From: Ruania albidiflava DSM 18029
Lineage (GTDB): Bacteria; Actinomycetota; Actinomycetes; Actinomycetales; Beutenbergiaceae
Direction: 5' to 3'
DNA: 64,000 nt
NCBI RefSeq assembly: GCF_000421225.1
Contig: NZ_ATWL01000002.1
Location: 337,593-401,592, forward strand
Part shown: piece by piece, positions 18,626 through 27,529 of the stretch
How the letters are laid out: each line of letters opens with the position of its first letter
How positions within the stretch are numbered: position 1 is the first letter of the stretch
Position numbers and translations under genes: made by a program
The notes under the pieces: generated by a model
Database searches by the model: none
What the model saw: the letters and a program-made list of their open reading frames with translations, nothing else
What the model was told of the DNA's origin: nothing

Positions 18626-18988
18626 TCATCGAATCTGGATCACCGTCTCCGACTCACCCCACGCCTGGTCCGCTGTGAGCGCTGTGACGCCCAGTCGTCG
18701 GGCGAGGGCCAGACAGAGGCGGTCGCCGAGTGCGAGCCCGCTGCCGGGTTGCCACAGGGCGGCTGCCTGCTCCGCGTCCGATGGTGTGACGGGTTCGATG
18801 CGCATCCCGTAGCTGAGCAGCAAGGCACGAACGATCGCTGGGTCGCCGCCACGAGCGCGGACCTTCTGGAGCACCTCGGACCAGTTCGCCGCACCGAGCA
18901 CGGCCGTCGGCAGGGCTTCCTCCACCCGGTCGGAACCACGCTCGCCCTGGACGTAGACAAGCACCGCCGAGGCGTCCAGGACGATCAC
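18626..18988 (-). CDS. vapC: PIN-domain ribonuclease toxin, VapC-type
   Basis: A 120-residue PIN-domain protein with acidic active-site residues in the expected places: Asp5 (VLDASA), Glu38 (NWSEV), Asp89 (LALGDRLCLALA) and Asp107 (TADQAW). VapC toxins cut specific tRNA or rRNA sites and halt translation until neutralised. It overlaps the AbrB-type gene in front by four bases, the normal antitoxin-first order. The residues look intact, so it should be active. Confidence 0.9.
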   Translation of the reverse strand: MIVLDASAVLVYVQGERGSDRVEEALPTAVLGAANWSEVLQKVRARGGDPAIVRALLLSYGMRIEPVTPSDAEQAAALWQPGSGLALGDRLCLALARRLGVTALTADQAWGESETVIQIR

Positions 18989-19230
18989 GCGGCGCCGTCC
19001 TGCTTCGCCTGCTCGCGCCGCTCGGCAACGAGCTCATCGACCAGGCTGGTACCCGCCAGCTGTGCGCGAACAAGATCCTTGACCTGGTCCCGCGTGGCCA
19101 GGACAACACCGTGCGGTGTCTCGATGAACAGCAACGTGGTGCCCTGCTCCCACTGCTGGCTGGCGCGCAGGCCGGCCGGAACCACCAGGCGGCCACGGTC
19201 ACCCAACGACGCGCTGTATGTGGTATCCAC
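18985..19230 (-). CDS. vapB: AbrB/SpoVT-type antitoxin
   Basis: An 81-residue protein with an N-terminal swapped-hairpin DNA-binding domain of the AbrB/MazE type (SLGDRGRLVVPAGLRASQQW) and a helical C-terminus that would block the toxin. It starts with GTG, has no ribosome site, and has a TATTGT box exactly six bases upstream, so its transcript is probably leaderless. The short inverted pair GGTAT (19222-19226) and ATACC (19240-19244) spans the start codon and this box and could be the autoregulatory operator. Confidence 0.88.
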   Translation of the reverse strand: MDTTYSASLGDRGRLVVPAGLRASQQWEQGTTLLFIETPHGVVLATRDQVKDLVRAQLAGTSLVDELVAERREQAKQDGAA

Positions 19231-19236
19231 CGATCC

Positions 19237-19242
19237 ACAATA
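19237..19242 (-). promoter_or_regulatory. Candidate -10 box, leaderless antitoxin gene
   Basis: TATTGT on the minus strand ends six bases before the GTG at 19230. It lies within the GGTAT...ATACC inverted pair. Confidence 0.5.
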
Positions 19243-19296
19243 CCATCGCCGGAACGCGTGTGGGAGTCAGCAGCAGGCGAGATCTGGTGCCTTCGA

Positions 19297-19302
19297 TACC
19301 CT
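19297..19302 (+). promoter_or_regulatory. Candidate -10 box, leaderless miaA
   Basis: TACCCT ends eight bases before the ATG at 19311; no ribosome site is visible. Confidence 0.35.
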
Positions 19303-19310
19303 CGAGCCTC

Positions 19311-20222
19311 ATGACCGCGCCCCACCCCGACCCGCCTGTGGTCGCGGTCGTCGGCCCCACCGCCACCGGCAAGTCGGACCTCGCCCTGGACCTGGCCGAG
19401 TCCCTGGGCGCGGAGATCGTCAACGCCGACGCCATGCAGCTCTACCGGGGCATGGACATCGGCACCGCCAAGCTGCCGCCCGAGCAGCGCCGTGGAATCC
19501 CGCACCACCAGCTGGACGTGCTGGAGGTCACCGAGGAGGCCAGCGTGGCCGCCTACCAGTCCCACGCCCGCGTCCAGGTGACCGAACTGACCAGGGCGGG
19601 CTGCGCCGTCGTGATCGTGGGCGGATCCGGACTGTACGTGCGCGCCCTGCTGGACCGGATCGACTTCCCCGGCACCGACCCGGCCGTGCGCGCGGCCTGG
19701 GAGGCCCGCGCCGCCGAGCACGGCCCCGGCATGCTGCACGACGAGCTCACCCGCCAGGACCCCCAGGCGGCCGCCCGCATCGACCGCGGCAACACCCGCC
19801 GGATCGTGCGCGCCCTGGAGGTCATCGAGATCACCGGCCGGCCGTTCTCCGCGAACCTGCCCGACCACACCTACGCCATCCCCGCCGTCCAGCTCGGCCT
19901 CGACCTGCCCAGCACCGACCTGGACGCCCGGATCGACGCCCGTGCCGCGCAGATGTTCGCCACCGGGCTGGTCACCGAGACCGAGGAGCTGCGCAGCCGC
20001 GGCCTGGAGCAGGGCCGCACCGCGGTGCGCGCCGTCGGCTACGCCCAGGCCCTGGCCCGCATCCGTGGCGAGCTCAGCGAGGACGAGGCGGTCGCCCAGA
20101 CCGCTCTGGCCACCCGGCAGCTCGCCCGTCGGCAGCGCAAGTGGTTCCGCCGCGACCCGAGGATCACCTGGCTCACCCCCGGCTCGAGCACCCTGGAGCA
20201 GGCACGTACGCTGGTCGGGTGA
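19311..20222 (+). CDS. miaA: tRNA dimethylallyltransferase MiaA
   Basis: A 303-residue enzyme that transfers a dimethylallyl group to A37 of tRNAs reading UNN codons. It has the P-loop GPTATGKS near residue 15 and the catalytic Asp region NADAMQLYRGMDIGTAKLP. It makes the substrate of MiaB (15580). The ATG at 19311 gives the family N-terminus; the frame upstream is an extension through the antitoxin promoter. dapF overlaps it by four bases (GTGA). Confidence 0.95.
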   Translation: MTAPHPDPPVVAVVGPTATGKSDLALDLAESLGAEIVNADAMQLYRGMDIGTAKLPPEQRRGIPHHQLDVLEVTEEASVAAYQSHARVQVTELTRAGCAVVIVGGSGLYVRALLDRIDFPGTDPAVRAAWEARAAEHGPGMLHDELTRQDPQAAARIDRGNTRRIVRALEVIEITGRPFSANLPDHTYAIPAVQLGLDLPSTDLDARIDARAAQMFATGLVTETEELRSRGLEQGRTAVRAVGYAQALARIRGELSEDEAVAQTALATRQLARRQRKWFRRDPRITWLTPGSSTLEQARTLVG

Positions 20223-21121
20223 CGCTCCCCACCGACCTGCCCACGCTGACCAAGGGCCACGGCACCGGCAACGACTTCCTGCTGTTCACCGACTCCGAGG
20301 GCACCGGCGAGCTCTCCCCCGATGTGGTGGCCGCGATCACCAACCGGCACACCGGGATCGGCGCGGACGGTCTGATCCGGGCCGTCCCCACCGCGCTGGT
20401 CGATCCGGCCGCCGCCGAGCAGGGCGCCCAGTGGTTCATGGACTACCGCAACGCCGACGGTTCGCTGGCCGAGATGTGCGGCAACGGCATCCGGGTCTTC
20501 GTCGCCTACCTGCGGCACGCCGGGCTGCTGGACCTGCCCGACGGCGCGGTGGTACCGGTCGGCACCCGCGCCGGGGTGCTCGGCGTGCGCCGCGAGGGCC
20601 AGGAGTACGCCGTGGACATGGGCACCTGGCGGGCCACCGGCGGTGCGGAGGCGCTCGCCTCCGGGTTCGACGCCTCAGTGGTCACCCGGGGGCTGGACGA
20701 GCAGCGCCCGGGCCTGCGGCTGGAGCTGGGCAACCCGCACACCGTCGTCGCCCTGCAGGACGAGCAGACCCTCGCCGAGCTGGACCTGACCAGCCTGCCC
20801 GGTGTGGACCCACAACCGGAGCACGGCAGCAACGTGGAGTTCGTGGTGCCGCTCGGGGAGGCGGAGGCCACCGAGGACGGTGGTCGCATCGGTGTGCTGC
20901 GGATGCGGGTGTACGAGCGCGGGGTGGGGGAGACCCTCTCCTGCGGCACCGGGGCGTGCGCTGCTGCGCTGGCGGTGCGCGCCTGGTTCGGCGACGGCGC
21001 GCCGGACCACTGGCAGGTGCACGTGCCCGGTGGGCGGCTGCGGGTGCGGGTGGACGGCGACCGGGTGGAGCTGGCCGGACCGGCCGAGCTGGTCGGGGTG
21101 GTCACCCCGCTGCCGGGCTGA
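20219..21121 (+). CDS. dapF: Diaminopimelate epimerase DapF
   Basis: A 300-residue enzyme of lysine biosynthesis that converts LL- to meso-diaminopimelate. The two catalytic cysteines are Cys87 (EMCGNGIRVF) and Cys242 (LSCGTGACA). It starts with GTG inside the miaA stop and is translationally coupled to it. Because MurE here lacks the diaminopimelate motif, its product likely serves lysine synthesis. It converges on the methyltransferase gene with 27 bases between. Confidence 0.95.
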   Translation: MTLPTDLPTLTKGHGTGNDFLLFTDSEGTGELSPDVVAAITNRHTGIGADGLIRAVPTALVDPAAAEQGAQWFMDYRNADGSLAEMCGNGIRVFVAYLRHAGLLDLPDGAVVPVGTRAGVLGVRREGQEYAVDMGTWRATGGAEALASGFDASVVTRGLDEQRPGLRLELGNPHTVVALQDEQTLAELDLTSLPGVDPQPEHGSNVEFVVPLGEAEATEDGGRIGVLRMRVYERGVGETLSCGTGACAAALAVRAWFGDGAPDHWQVHVPGGRLRVRVDGDRVELAGPAELVGVVTPLPG

Positions 21122-21148
21122 GTCCGGCGCCGGTGCGCGTGGCGCTGC

Positions 21149-21760
21149 CTACTCCTCCGGCGTGCTGACCTGCAGCACCCGGAACCCCTTCGCGCTCGCC
21201 CGCCGGCTCGTGGGCAGGCCGAGCTCGCTGGTGATCCACCGCTGCAGGGAGTCCGAGCCCAGGTTCTTCGCCACCACCAGCTGGGCGGTGGCCCCCGGTG
21301 CCAGCCGCGGCAGCCAGGTGCGCAGCATCTCGTGCAGCACCGCCTTTCCCACCCGGATCGGCGGGTTGGACCAGATCGCGTCCAGCCGCAGGTCCGGCTC
21401 AGCCGTGAGCAGGTCCTCAGGGGTGGCGGTGACCACGTTGGCCAGGCCGAGCCGTTCGGCGTTCTGGGCGGTCAGCTCCAACGCCCGGGTGTTCACGTCC
21501 ACCGCCAGCACCCGCGCCCCAGGGCTGGCCATCGCCATGGTCAGCGCGATCGGTCCCCATCCGCAGCCCAGGTCCAGCAGCGTTCCCGACGGCGGAACCT
21601 CGCCTGCTTGGGCCAGCAGCACCGTGGTGCCGGGGTCCAGCCGGGCGGCGGAGAACACGCCGGCGTCCGTGCTCACCTGGACCTCCTGCCCGCGCAGGGT
21701 CACGGTCAGGGTGCGCGGGGCGCTGGCGGCGTGCGGCTCGTTGGTGAAGTAGTGACCCAC
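21149..21760 (-). CDS. Class I SAM methyltransferase, RsmC-like
   Basis: A 203-residue methyltransferase with the SAM motif LLDLGCGWGPIALTMA near residue 65 and the catalytic NPPIRVGK motif, the N-P-P-[IF] signature of N2-guanine methyltransferases such as RsmC (16S rRNA G1207). It corresponds to the catalytic half of E. coli RsmC, the usual form in actinobacteria. It starts with GTG, with a TACGCT box six bases upstream and no ribosome site. Confidence 0.86.
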   Translation of the reverse strand: MGHYFTNEPHAASAPRTLTVTLRGQEVQVSTDAGVFSAARLDPGTTVLLAQAGEVPPSGTLLDLGCGWGPIALTMAMASPGARVLAVDVNTRALELTAQNAERLGLANVVTATPEDLLTAEPDLRLDAIWSNPPIRVGKAVLHEMLRTWLPRLAPGATAQLVVAKNLGSDSLQRWITSELGLPTSRRASAKGFRVLQVSTPEE

Positions 21761-21766
21761 AGCCGC

Positions 21767-21772
21767 AGCGTA
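21767..21772 (-). promoter_or_regulatory. Candidate -10 box, leaderless rsmC-like gene
   Basis: TACGCT on the minus strand ends six bases before the GTG at 21760. Confidence 0.45.
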
Positions 21773-21867
21773 CGTGCCAGCGCCAGCCGTAAGCGAAATC
21801 CTCTGGCGGGAGCGCAGGGGGCGTGGGATCGTGGAGGTATCCAGATCCGGCTGCCGACAAGGACACC

Positions 21868-23367
21868 ATGACCCGACCCACCGCCCATCCGAGGTCCGCT
21901 GAGCTGGACGCCTCCACCGAGGCCCGCGCGCAGGACGTCGTCAACCGGATCCTGGCGAGGGCGGGCACGGCGATCCAGCACGAGCAGGACGAGCACACCG
22001 GCCATGACGGCGACCAGCTGGACCTGGCCGAACGTACCGCGCTGCGCCGGGTCGGCGGGCTGTCCACCGAGCTGCAGGACGTCAGCGAGGTGGAGTACCG
22101 GCAGCTGCGCCTGGAACGGGTCGTGCTGGTCGGACTGTGGACCCACGGGACCGCTGAAGAGGCGGAGATCTCCCTGCGCGAGCTCGCCGCACTCGCCGAG
22201 ACCGCCGGCTCGGTGGTGCTGGACGGGATGCTGCAGCGGCGTTCCGCCCCCGACCCGGGCACCTACCTGGGTTCGGGCAAGGCCGCCGAGCTCGCCAGCG
22301 TGGTGGCTGCCACGCACGCGGACACCGTGATCGTCGACTCCGAGCTGGCCCCGTCCCAGCGGCGCGGGCTGGAGGACGTCATCAAGGTGAAGGTGATCGA
22401 CCGCACCGCGCTGATCCTGGACATCTTCGCCCAGCACGCCAAGTCCCGGGAGGGCAAGGCCCAGGTGGAGCTGGCCCAGCTGGAGTACCTGCTGCCACGG
22501 CTGCGCGGCTGGGGTGAGTCGATGTCCCGGCAGGCCGGTGGCCGGGTCGCCGGTGGCGCGGGGATCGGCTCCCGCGGACCTGGTGAGACCAAGATCGAGC
22601 TGGACCGGCGCCGGATCCGCACCCGGATGGCCAAGCTGCGCCGGCAGATCGCGCAGATGGCTCCCGGTCGCGCTGCCCGCCGGCACTCCCGCAGCGCCGG
22701 TGATGTGCCCTCGGTGGCCATCGCCGGCTACACCAACGCCGGCAAGTCCTCGCTGCTGAACCGGCTCACCGATGCCGGGGTGCTGGTGCAGAACGCCCTG
22801 TTCGCCACCCTGGACCCCACGGTGCGCCGGGCGCAGACCCCGGACGGACGCGCCTACACCCTGGCGGACACGGTCGGCTTCGTGCGCAACCTGCCCACCC
22901 AGCTGGTGGAGGCGTTCCGCTCCACGTTGGAGGAGGTCGGCGCCTCGGACGTGATCCTGCACGTGGTGGATGCTGCGCACCCGGATCCGGAGGGTCAGAT
23001 CACCGCGGTACGGAACGTGCTGCGGGACATCGAAGGGGCCCGGGAGCTGCCGGAGATCGTGGTGCTGAACAAGGCGGACCTGGCCGCACCGGAGACTCTT
23101 CACCGGCTGCGCACCCGGGAGCCGGACGCGATCGCCGTCTCCGCACGTACCGGTGCCGGTATCGAGGAGCTGCGCGCACGCATCGCCGAGACCCTGCCCC
23201 GGCCGGCGGTCGAGGTGGACGTGCTGGTGCCCTACGACCGCGGCGACCTGGTGCACCGGGCGCACACCACCGGCGAGGTGATCGCCACCGAGCACCTCGC
23301 CGAGGGCACCCGGCTGGTGGCCCGCGTGGACGACGCACTGGCCGCTGAGCTGCGCCGCGCCGGCTGA
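21868..23367 (+). CDS. hflX: Ribosome-splitting GTPase HflX
   Basis: A 499-residue GTPase that binds the 50S subunit and rescues or splits stalled ribosomes. An N-terminal HflX domain (about residues 85-260, with RRSAPDPGTYLGSGKA and a glycine-rich linker) precedes the G domain: G1 GYTNAGKSSLL from residue 287, G3 DTVGFVRNLP, G4 NKADLA. The ATG at 21868 is preceded by AAGGA; it begins an actinobacterial N-terminal extension of about 70 residues. It is followed by the DinG-type helicase 52 bases on. Confidence 0.94.
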   Translation: MTRPTAHPRSAELDASTEARAQDVVNRILARAGTAIQHEQDEHTGHDGDQLDLAERTALRRVGGLSTELQDVSEVEYRQLRLERVVLVGLWTHGTAEEAEISLRELAALAETAGSVVLDGMLQRRSAPDPGTYLGSGKAAELASVVAATHADTVIVDSELAPSQRRGLEDVIKVKVIDRTALILDIFAQHAKSREGKAQVELAQLEYLLPRLRGWGESMSRQAGGRVAGGAGIGSRGPGETKIELDRRRIRTRMAKLRRQIAQMAPGRAARRHSRSAGDVPSVAIAGYTNAGKSSLLNRLTDAGVLVQNALFATLDPTVRRAQTPDGRAYTLADTVGFVRNLPTQLVEAFRSTLEEVGASDVILHVVDAAHPDPEGQITAVRNVLRDIEGARELPEIVVLNKADLAAPETLHRLRTREPDAIAVSARTGAGIEELRARIAETLPRPAVEVDVLVPYDRGDLVHRAHTTGEVIATEHLAEGTRLVARVDDALAAELRRAG

Positions 23368-23419
23368 CGGCTGTGGACGGTGTACCGGGCTGACACCACC
23401 GGCGCGATACCGTCGGGGG

Positions 23420-25510
23420 GTGGGTGAGAGCGAGCAGGACGAGCGACCCGGCCCGGCCGGTGCCGCCGGGTCGGCGCACAGCGTGGACGCCGCCCTGGAC
23501 GAGGTCGTGGCCACGATGGGAGGCGCCCGCCGCACCGGGCAGCACGAGATGGCCCGCGCGGTCGCGGACACCCTCGACGACGGTGCCCACCTGCTCGTCC
23601 AGGCCGGCACCGGGACCGGCAAGTCCCTGGCCTACCTGGTGCCGACACTGCTCAAGACCGTCTCCTCCGGACAGCGCGCCATCGTCTCCACGGCGACCCT
23701 CGCGCTGCAGCGTCAGATCCTTGGTCACGACCTGCCCTTGGTCACCGAGACGCTGACCCGCCACCTCGGGCGTGAGCCCGACGTGGCGCTGCTCAAGGGC
23801 TGGCACAACTACGTGTGCAAGCACAAGGTCGCCGGCGGATACCCCGACGACGAAGGTGCCCTGTTCGCTGCCACGGAGGCGGCGCCGTCGACCGCCGAAG
23901 AACACCCTGGCGAGGCCGAGGAGTCCCTCGGCGGCCAGGTGGTCCGGCTGCGGGAGTGGGCGGCGGAGACCGACACCGGCGACCGGGACGACCTGGTGCC
24001 GGGGGTGAGCGAGCGCGCCTGGCGGCAGGTGTCCATCACCTCTCTGGAGTGCCTGGGCCAGAAGTGCCCGCTGCTGGCCGAGTGCTTCCCCGAACGTGCC
24101 CGCGCCCACGCCCGCGAGGCCGACCTGGTGGTCACCAACCACGCGATGCTCGGTATCGCCGCCACCGGGAACCCGAAGGTGCTGCCCGAGCACGAGATCC
24201 TGGTGGTGGACGAGGCGCACGAGCTACCCGACCGGGTGACCGCCCAGGCCACGGTCGAGCTGTCCGCCGCAGTCGTCGAGCGCACCGCGCGCACCGCCCG
24301 CCGGCACGCAGGGCTCCCGCTGACCGGGCTGCAGGAAGCCGGCGAAGAGCTCCGCCCGTTGCTGATGGCCGTGCCGGAGGGGCGGCTGCGCTCCGGTCTG
24401 CCTGAGGAGCTGGCCCCGGTGGTGCGCGCGATCGCCGACGGCGCCCGCGAAGGGATGTCGGCGATGCGCGACCAGCAGACCTCAGCCTCGGAGGCGGGGG
24501 CGAAGTCGGTGGCGCACAGCGCCCTGCTGGCGTTGTTCGAGGTGGCCGACCGGCTGCTCTCGGACCGGATCAGCGAGCACGTCGACGTGCTCTGGTGCGA
24601 GCGGGGCCGCCGACCGGGGGAGGGGTCGCGGCTGATGCTCGCACCGTTGAACGTCGCCGGGCCGATCGCGGGGGACCTGCTGGCCGGCCGGTCCGCGGTG
24701 CTCACCTCCGCCACGCTCGCCCTCGGCGGCACGTTCCAGGCCACCGCCCGCTCGCTGGGCCTGGCCGACGGCGCCTACCGCAGCGAGCTGGTCTCCTCCC
24801 CGTTCGACTACGGCCGGCAGGGCATCCTGTACGTGGCCGCCTCGCTGGCCCGCCCCGGCCGGGACGGCACCGACGAGAAGTTGCTCGCGGAGATCGCCGA
24901 GCTGGTCACCGCCTCCCAGGGTGGGGCGCTCGGCCTGTTCTCCTCCCGACGTGGGGCGCAGGCGGCGGCCGAGGCGCTCCGCGAACAGCTCGAGTGGCCG
25001 ATCCTGCTGCAGGGTGACGATGTGCTGCCCACGCTGGTGCGGGACTTTGCCGCGGACCCGACAGCGAGCTTGTTCGGCACGCTCTCGCTGTGGCAGGGAG
25101 TGGACGTGCCGGGGCTGAGCTGCCGCCTGGTGTTCATCGACCGGATCCCGTTCCCGCGGCCAGATGACCCGGTGAAGGCGGCCCGCACCGAGGCGGTCGG
25201 CCGGGCTGGTGGGAACGGGTTCATGGCCGTCTCGGCCACGCACGCAGCCCTGCTGCTGGCGCAGGGTGCCGGCCGGCTGATCCGCAGCACCACCGACCGT
25301 GGCGTGGTGGCCGTGCTCGACCCGAGGCTGCGGACCGCCCGGTACGGTTCGTTCCTGGCGGCGAGCCTGCCTCCGCTGTGGCCGACCACGGACCCCGAGG
25401 TGGTGCGCGGAGCGCTGCGGCGGCTGGCCGGGGAGGCGTTGACCACCGACGACAGCGCTGCGGCCGACGGATCGGCCGCGAGCGGGGTCACAGAGAGCGC
25501 AGCACGCTGA
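23420..25510 (+). CDS. dinG: DinG-type ATP-dependent DNA helicase (XPD/DinG family)
   Basis: A 696-residue superfamily 2 helicase with Walker [14 protein letters not shown] (about 62-73) and DEAH box VVDEAHEL near residue 262. The cysteines in NYVCKHK (near 132) and [15 protein letters not shown] (about 210-222) match the four ligands of the Fe-S cluster in XPD/DinG enzymes. These unwind forks, R-loops or D-loops. It starts with GTG. Its last 23 bases overlap the end of lexA on the other strand. There is no LexA box in front, unlike E. coli dinG. Confidence 0.92.
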   Translation: MGESEQDERPGPAGAAGSAHSVDAALDEVVATMGGARRTGQHEMARAVADTLDDGAHLLVQAGTGTGKSLAYLVPTLLKTVSSGQRAIVSTATLALQRQILGHDLPLVTETLTRHLGREPDVALLKGWHNYVCKHKVAGGYPDDEGALFAATEAAPSTAEEHPGEAEESLGGQVVRLREWAAETDTGDRDDLVPGVSERAWRQVSITSLECLGQKCPLLAECFPERARAHAREADLVVTNHAMLGIAATGNPKVLPEHEILVVDEAHELPDRVTAQATVELSAAVVERTARTARRHAGLPLTGLQEAGEELRPLLMAVPEGRLRSGLPEELAPVVRAIADGAREGMSAMRDQQTSASEAGAKSVAHSALLALFEVADRLLSDRISEHVDVLWCERGRRPGEGSRLMLAPLNVAGPIAGDLLAGRSAVLTSATLALGGTFQATARSLGLADGAYRSELVSSPFDYGRQGILYVAASLARPGRDGTDEKLLAEIAELVTASQGGALGLFSSRRGAQAAAEALREQLEWPILLQGDDVLPTLVRDFAADPTASLFGTLSLWQGVDVPGLSCRLVFIDRIPFPRPDDPVKAARTEAVGRAGGNGFMAVSATHAALLLAQGAGRLIRSTTDRGVVAVLDPRLRTARYGSFLAASLPPLWPTTDPEVVRGALRRLAGEALTTDDSAAADGSAASGVTESAAR

Positions 25511-26183
25511 CCACGCGGCCGAGCACCTCGGCCTGGGAACCGTCGATCGGGGAGTAGTTGTCGTTCGCCGGCAGCAGCCAGACCGCCTCGTCGGTCTTCT
25601 TCAGCGTCTTCACCGTTGCCTCGCCGTCGATCATCGCCGCGACGATCTCGCCGTTCTCTGCGACCGCCTGGCTGCGCACCACGACCCAGTCGCCGTCGCA
25701 GATGGCCGCATCGATCATCGAGTCGCCGACCACCTGGAGCAGGAACAGCTCGCCGTCACCGACCAGCTGGCGGGGGAGCGGGAAGACGTCCTCGATCGCC
25801 TGCTCGGCCAGGATCGGTCCGCCGGCGGCGATCCGCCCGACGAGCGGCACATAGGCGGCGCGTGCCGTGTCCTGCTCACCGTCGTAGGTGGTGAACGTCG
25901 TCGCACTGCCACGGACCTTGCGAGAGTCGTCGCCGACGATCTCGATCGCGCGGGTGGACAGTGCGTCTCGGCGCAGGAACCCCTTCCGCTCCAGCAGCTC
26001 GAGCTGATACTTCACCGACGACGGGCTGGCCAGACCCACGGCGGTGGCGATCTCGCGCATCGTCGGTGGATACCCCTTGGCGTCCAGGCTCGCGCGGATC
26101 GAATCCATGATCCGGCGCTGCCGCGGGCTCAGCGATGCCGGGTCGGGACGGTCGCTCTCGTCCTTCTTCGGTTCGCGGGCCAT
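25488..26183 (-). CDS. lexA: SOS repressor LexA
   Basis: A 231-residue repressor. The N-terminal winged helix (about 17-80, [20 protein letters not shown]) binds SOS boxes. The C-terminal S24 domain has the cleavage site Ala120-Gly121 and the Ser155/Lys192 dyad ([15 protein letters not shown]). RecA filaments trigger self-cleavage. The ATG at 26183 follows AGGAGG at a good distance; the frame runs on upstream without a ribosome site. Two LexA boxes lie in the divergent gap, at 26288 and 26350, so it is probably autoregulated. Confidence 0.97.
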   Translation of the reverse strand: MAREPKKDESDRPDPASLSPRQRRIMDSIRASLDAKGYPPTMREIATAVGLASPSSVKYQLELLERKGFLRRDALSTRAIEIVGDDSRKVRGSATTFTTYDGEQDTARAAYVPLVGRIAAGGPILAEQAIEDVFPLPRQLVGDGELFLLQVVGDSMIDAAICDGDWVVVRSQAVAENGEIVAAMIDGEATVKTLKKTDEAVWLLPANDNYSPIDGSQAEVLGRVVSVLRSL

Positions 26184-26287
26184 GATGTCCTCCTGCTCCA
26201 CATCGCCTGGAAGTCCGCCGATGTCAGTGGTCGATGATCTGCTCTGGTCGTGGCGCTCTCCACGATAGGCGCCACCTCCCGAAACGC

Positions 26288-26301
26288 CAAACATGTGTTC
26301 G
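26288..26301. promoter_or_regulatory. LexA (SOS) box between lexA and the LysM gene
   Basis: CAAACatgtGTTCG; read on the other strand CGAACacatGTTTG, matching CGAACnnnnGTTYG. It lies 105 bases from the lexA start and 86 from the LysM gene start and can serve both promoters. Confidence 0.85.
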
Positions 26302-26349
26302 ACTGGCGTGTCGTCGGCGGGGCGTGCTACTTTCAGCACGGACGTTCGA

Positions 26350-26363
26350 CGTACGGGTGTTCG
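26350..26363. promoter_or_regulatory. Second LexA-like box, proximal to the LysM gene
   Basis: CGTACgggtGTTCG departs at one position from the LexA consensus. It lies 23 bases ahead of the LysM gene start codon, a place suited to repression. Confidence 0.6.
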
Positions 26364-26386
26364 ACGACATGAGGAGACGAGTAACG

Positions 26387-26863
26387 ATGAGTGCAGTGGC
26401 CTTCCCCACCGCGGGGCTGACCATGCCCGTCCGGCGGCACCTGGTCGCCGTCCCCGACCTGTCTGCGGCACCGGCTGCTCCGGTGGGTGCCGGGGCGGTG
26501 GCCACCTGTCCCCCGCAGAGCCTCGAGACTGGTGCGCGGCGGCGGTCCGCGCACGCTGTGGCAGCTGCCGGACCGGTGCGGCTCACCGACCGCGGCCGCG
26601 CAGTGCTGGTGGCGCTCGCGTTCGCGCTCGCTGCTGCTCTGGGCACCGGTGTCGGTCTCGCACTCCCGGCCCAGGACGCGGCACCCGAGCAGGTGCAGAG
26701 CGTGACGGTCGGCCCGGGGGAGAACCTGTGGACCATCGCCGAGAGCGTCGCGGTCGAGGGCCAGGACGTGCGCGCCGTCATCGACCAGATCATCACGTTG
26801 AACAACCTCACGGCTGCTACTGTGCACGCGGGGCAGGAGCTGACGGTCCCTGCGGCCGGCTGA
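26387..26863 (+). CDS. LysM-domain membrane protein, Rv2719c/DivS-like SOS division inhibitor
   Basis: A 158-residue protein: a cytoplasmic Ala/Pro-rich N-terminus (1-70), one membrane segment (about 72-93) and an extracytoplasmic LysM peptidoglycan-binding domain (about 104-154, [16 protein letters not shown] to GQELTVP). Gene order and layout match Rv2719c (ChiZ) of M. tuberculosis and DivS of Corynebacterium glutamicum, which sit divergently beside lexA, precede nrdR and slow septation after DNA damage. Two LexA boxes lie upstream. The ATG follows GAGGAG by ten bases. No catalytic domain is visible, so action by binding wall or divisome is inferred. Confidence 0.82.
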   Translation: MSAVAFPTAGLTMPVRRHLVAVPDLSAAPAAPVGAGAVATCPPQSLETGARRRSAHAVAAAGPVRLTDRGRAVLVALAFALAAALGTGVGLALPAQDAAPEQVQSVTVGPGENLWTIAESVAVEGQDVRAVIDQIITLNNLTAATVHAGQELTVPAAG

Positions 26864-27003
26864 TCGCACGATCCGCTGCCGCGCGGTACTTGCGCGGGTG
26901 GCCCTCCGCTGTCTAAGTTGGGACACATCTAGTAGTTACACGGATGTGATTGTCCACCATGTGGTGCTGCGTGCATCGCGTCGGAGGGAAGGGAAACCGC
27001 CTG

Positions 27004-27471
27004 GTGCACTGCCCGTTCTGCCGACACGGCGACTCTCGGGTGGTGGACTCGCGCACCGCTGAGGACGGCGCGTCCATCCGCCGCCGTCGGCAGTGTCCGC
27101 AGTGCGGTCGGCGGTTCACCACGGTGGAGACCACCAGCCTGAACGTGATGAAGCGCTCCGGGGCTGTCGAACCGTTCAGCCGGGACAAGGTGATCGCCGG
27201 TGTCCGCAAGGCCTGTCAGGGTCGGCCGGTCTCCGAGGACGACCTCGCGCTGCTGGCGCAGAAGGTCGAGGAGGCGGTCCGCGCCACCGGTGTGGCCGAG
27301 GTGGACGCCCACGAGGTCGGCCTGACCATCCTGGGTCCGTTGCGCGACCTGGACGAGGTCGCCTACCTGCGGTTCGCCAGCGTCTACCAGGCCTTCTCCT
27401 CTCTGGAGGACTTCGAGGCAGCGATCACGGCCCTGCGCGACGAGCGCAGCGAGACCGCGCCGCTCGAGTAG
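27004..27471 (+). CDS. nrdR: Transcriptional repressor NrdR
   Basis: A 155-residue repressor of ribonucleotide reductase genes. The zinc ribbon has Cys3, Cys6, Cys31 and Cys34 (CPFC, CPQC); an ATP-cone domain follows from about residue 46 ([22 protein letters not shown]). The GTG at 27004 gives the universal N-terminus HCPFC; the frame extends 18 codons upstream but that would be unusual. A purine-rich GGAGGGAAGGG lies just ahead. The lexA / LysM / nrdR order is conserved in actinobacteria. A bidirectional terminator follows. Confidence 0.95.
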   Translation: MHCPFCRHGDSRVVDSRTAEDGASIRRRRQCPQCGRRFTTVETTSLNVMKRSGAVEPFSRDKVIAGVRKACQGRPVSEDDLALLAQKVEEAVRATGVAEVDAHEVGLTILGPLRDLDEVAYLRFASVYQAFSSLEDFEAAITALRDERSETAPLE

Positions 27472-27478
27472 AGACGTC

Positions 27479-27516
27479 CGCCGGTGGTCCGGGAGGGGAA
27501 GCCCGGACCACCGGCG
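27479..27516. terminator. Bidirectional terminator between nrdR and aldo/keto reductase
   Basis: CGCCGGTGGTCCGGG (27479-27493) pairs perfectly over 15 bp with 27502-27516 around an 8-base loop, between two convergent genes. Confidence 0.85.
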
Positions 27517-27529
27517 GCGAACAGTGGCG

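Noticed and set aside
26864..27003. NrdR box upstream of nrdR
   Set aside because: Short CCAC/GTGG symmetry is present, but not the ACAC-TATA-like box of NrdR; not supportable by eye.
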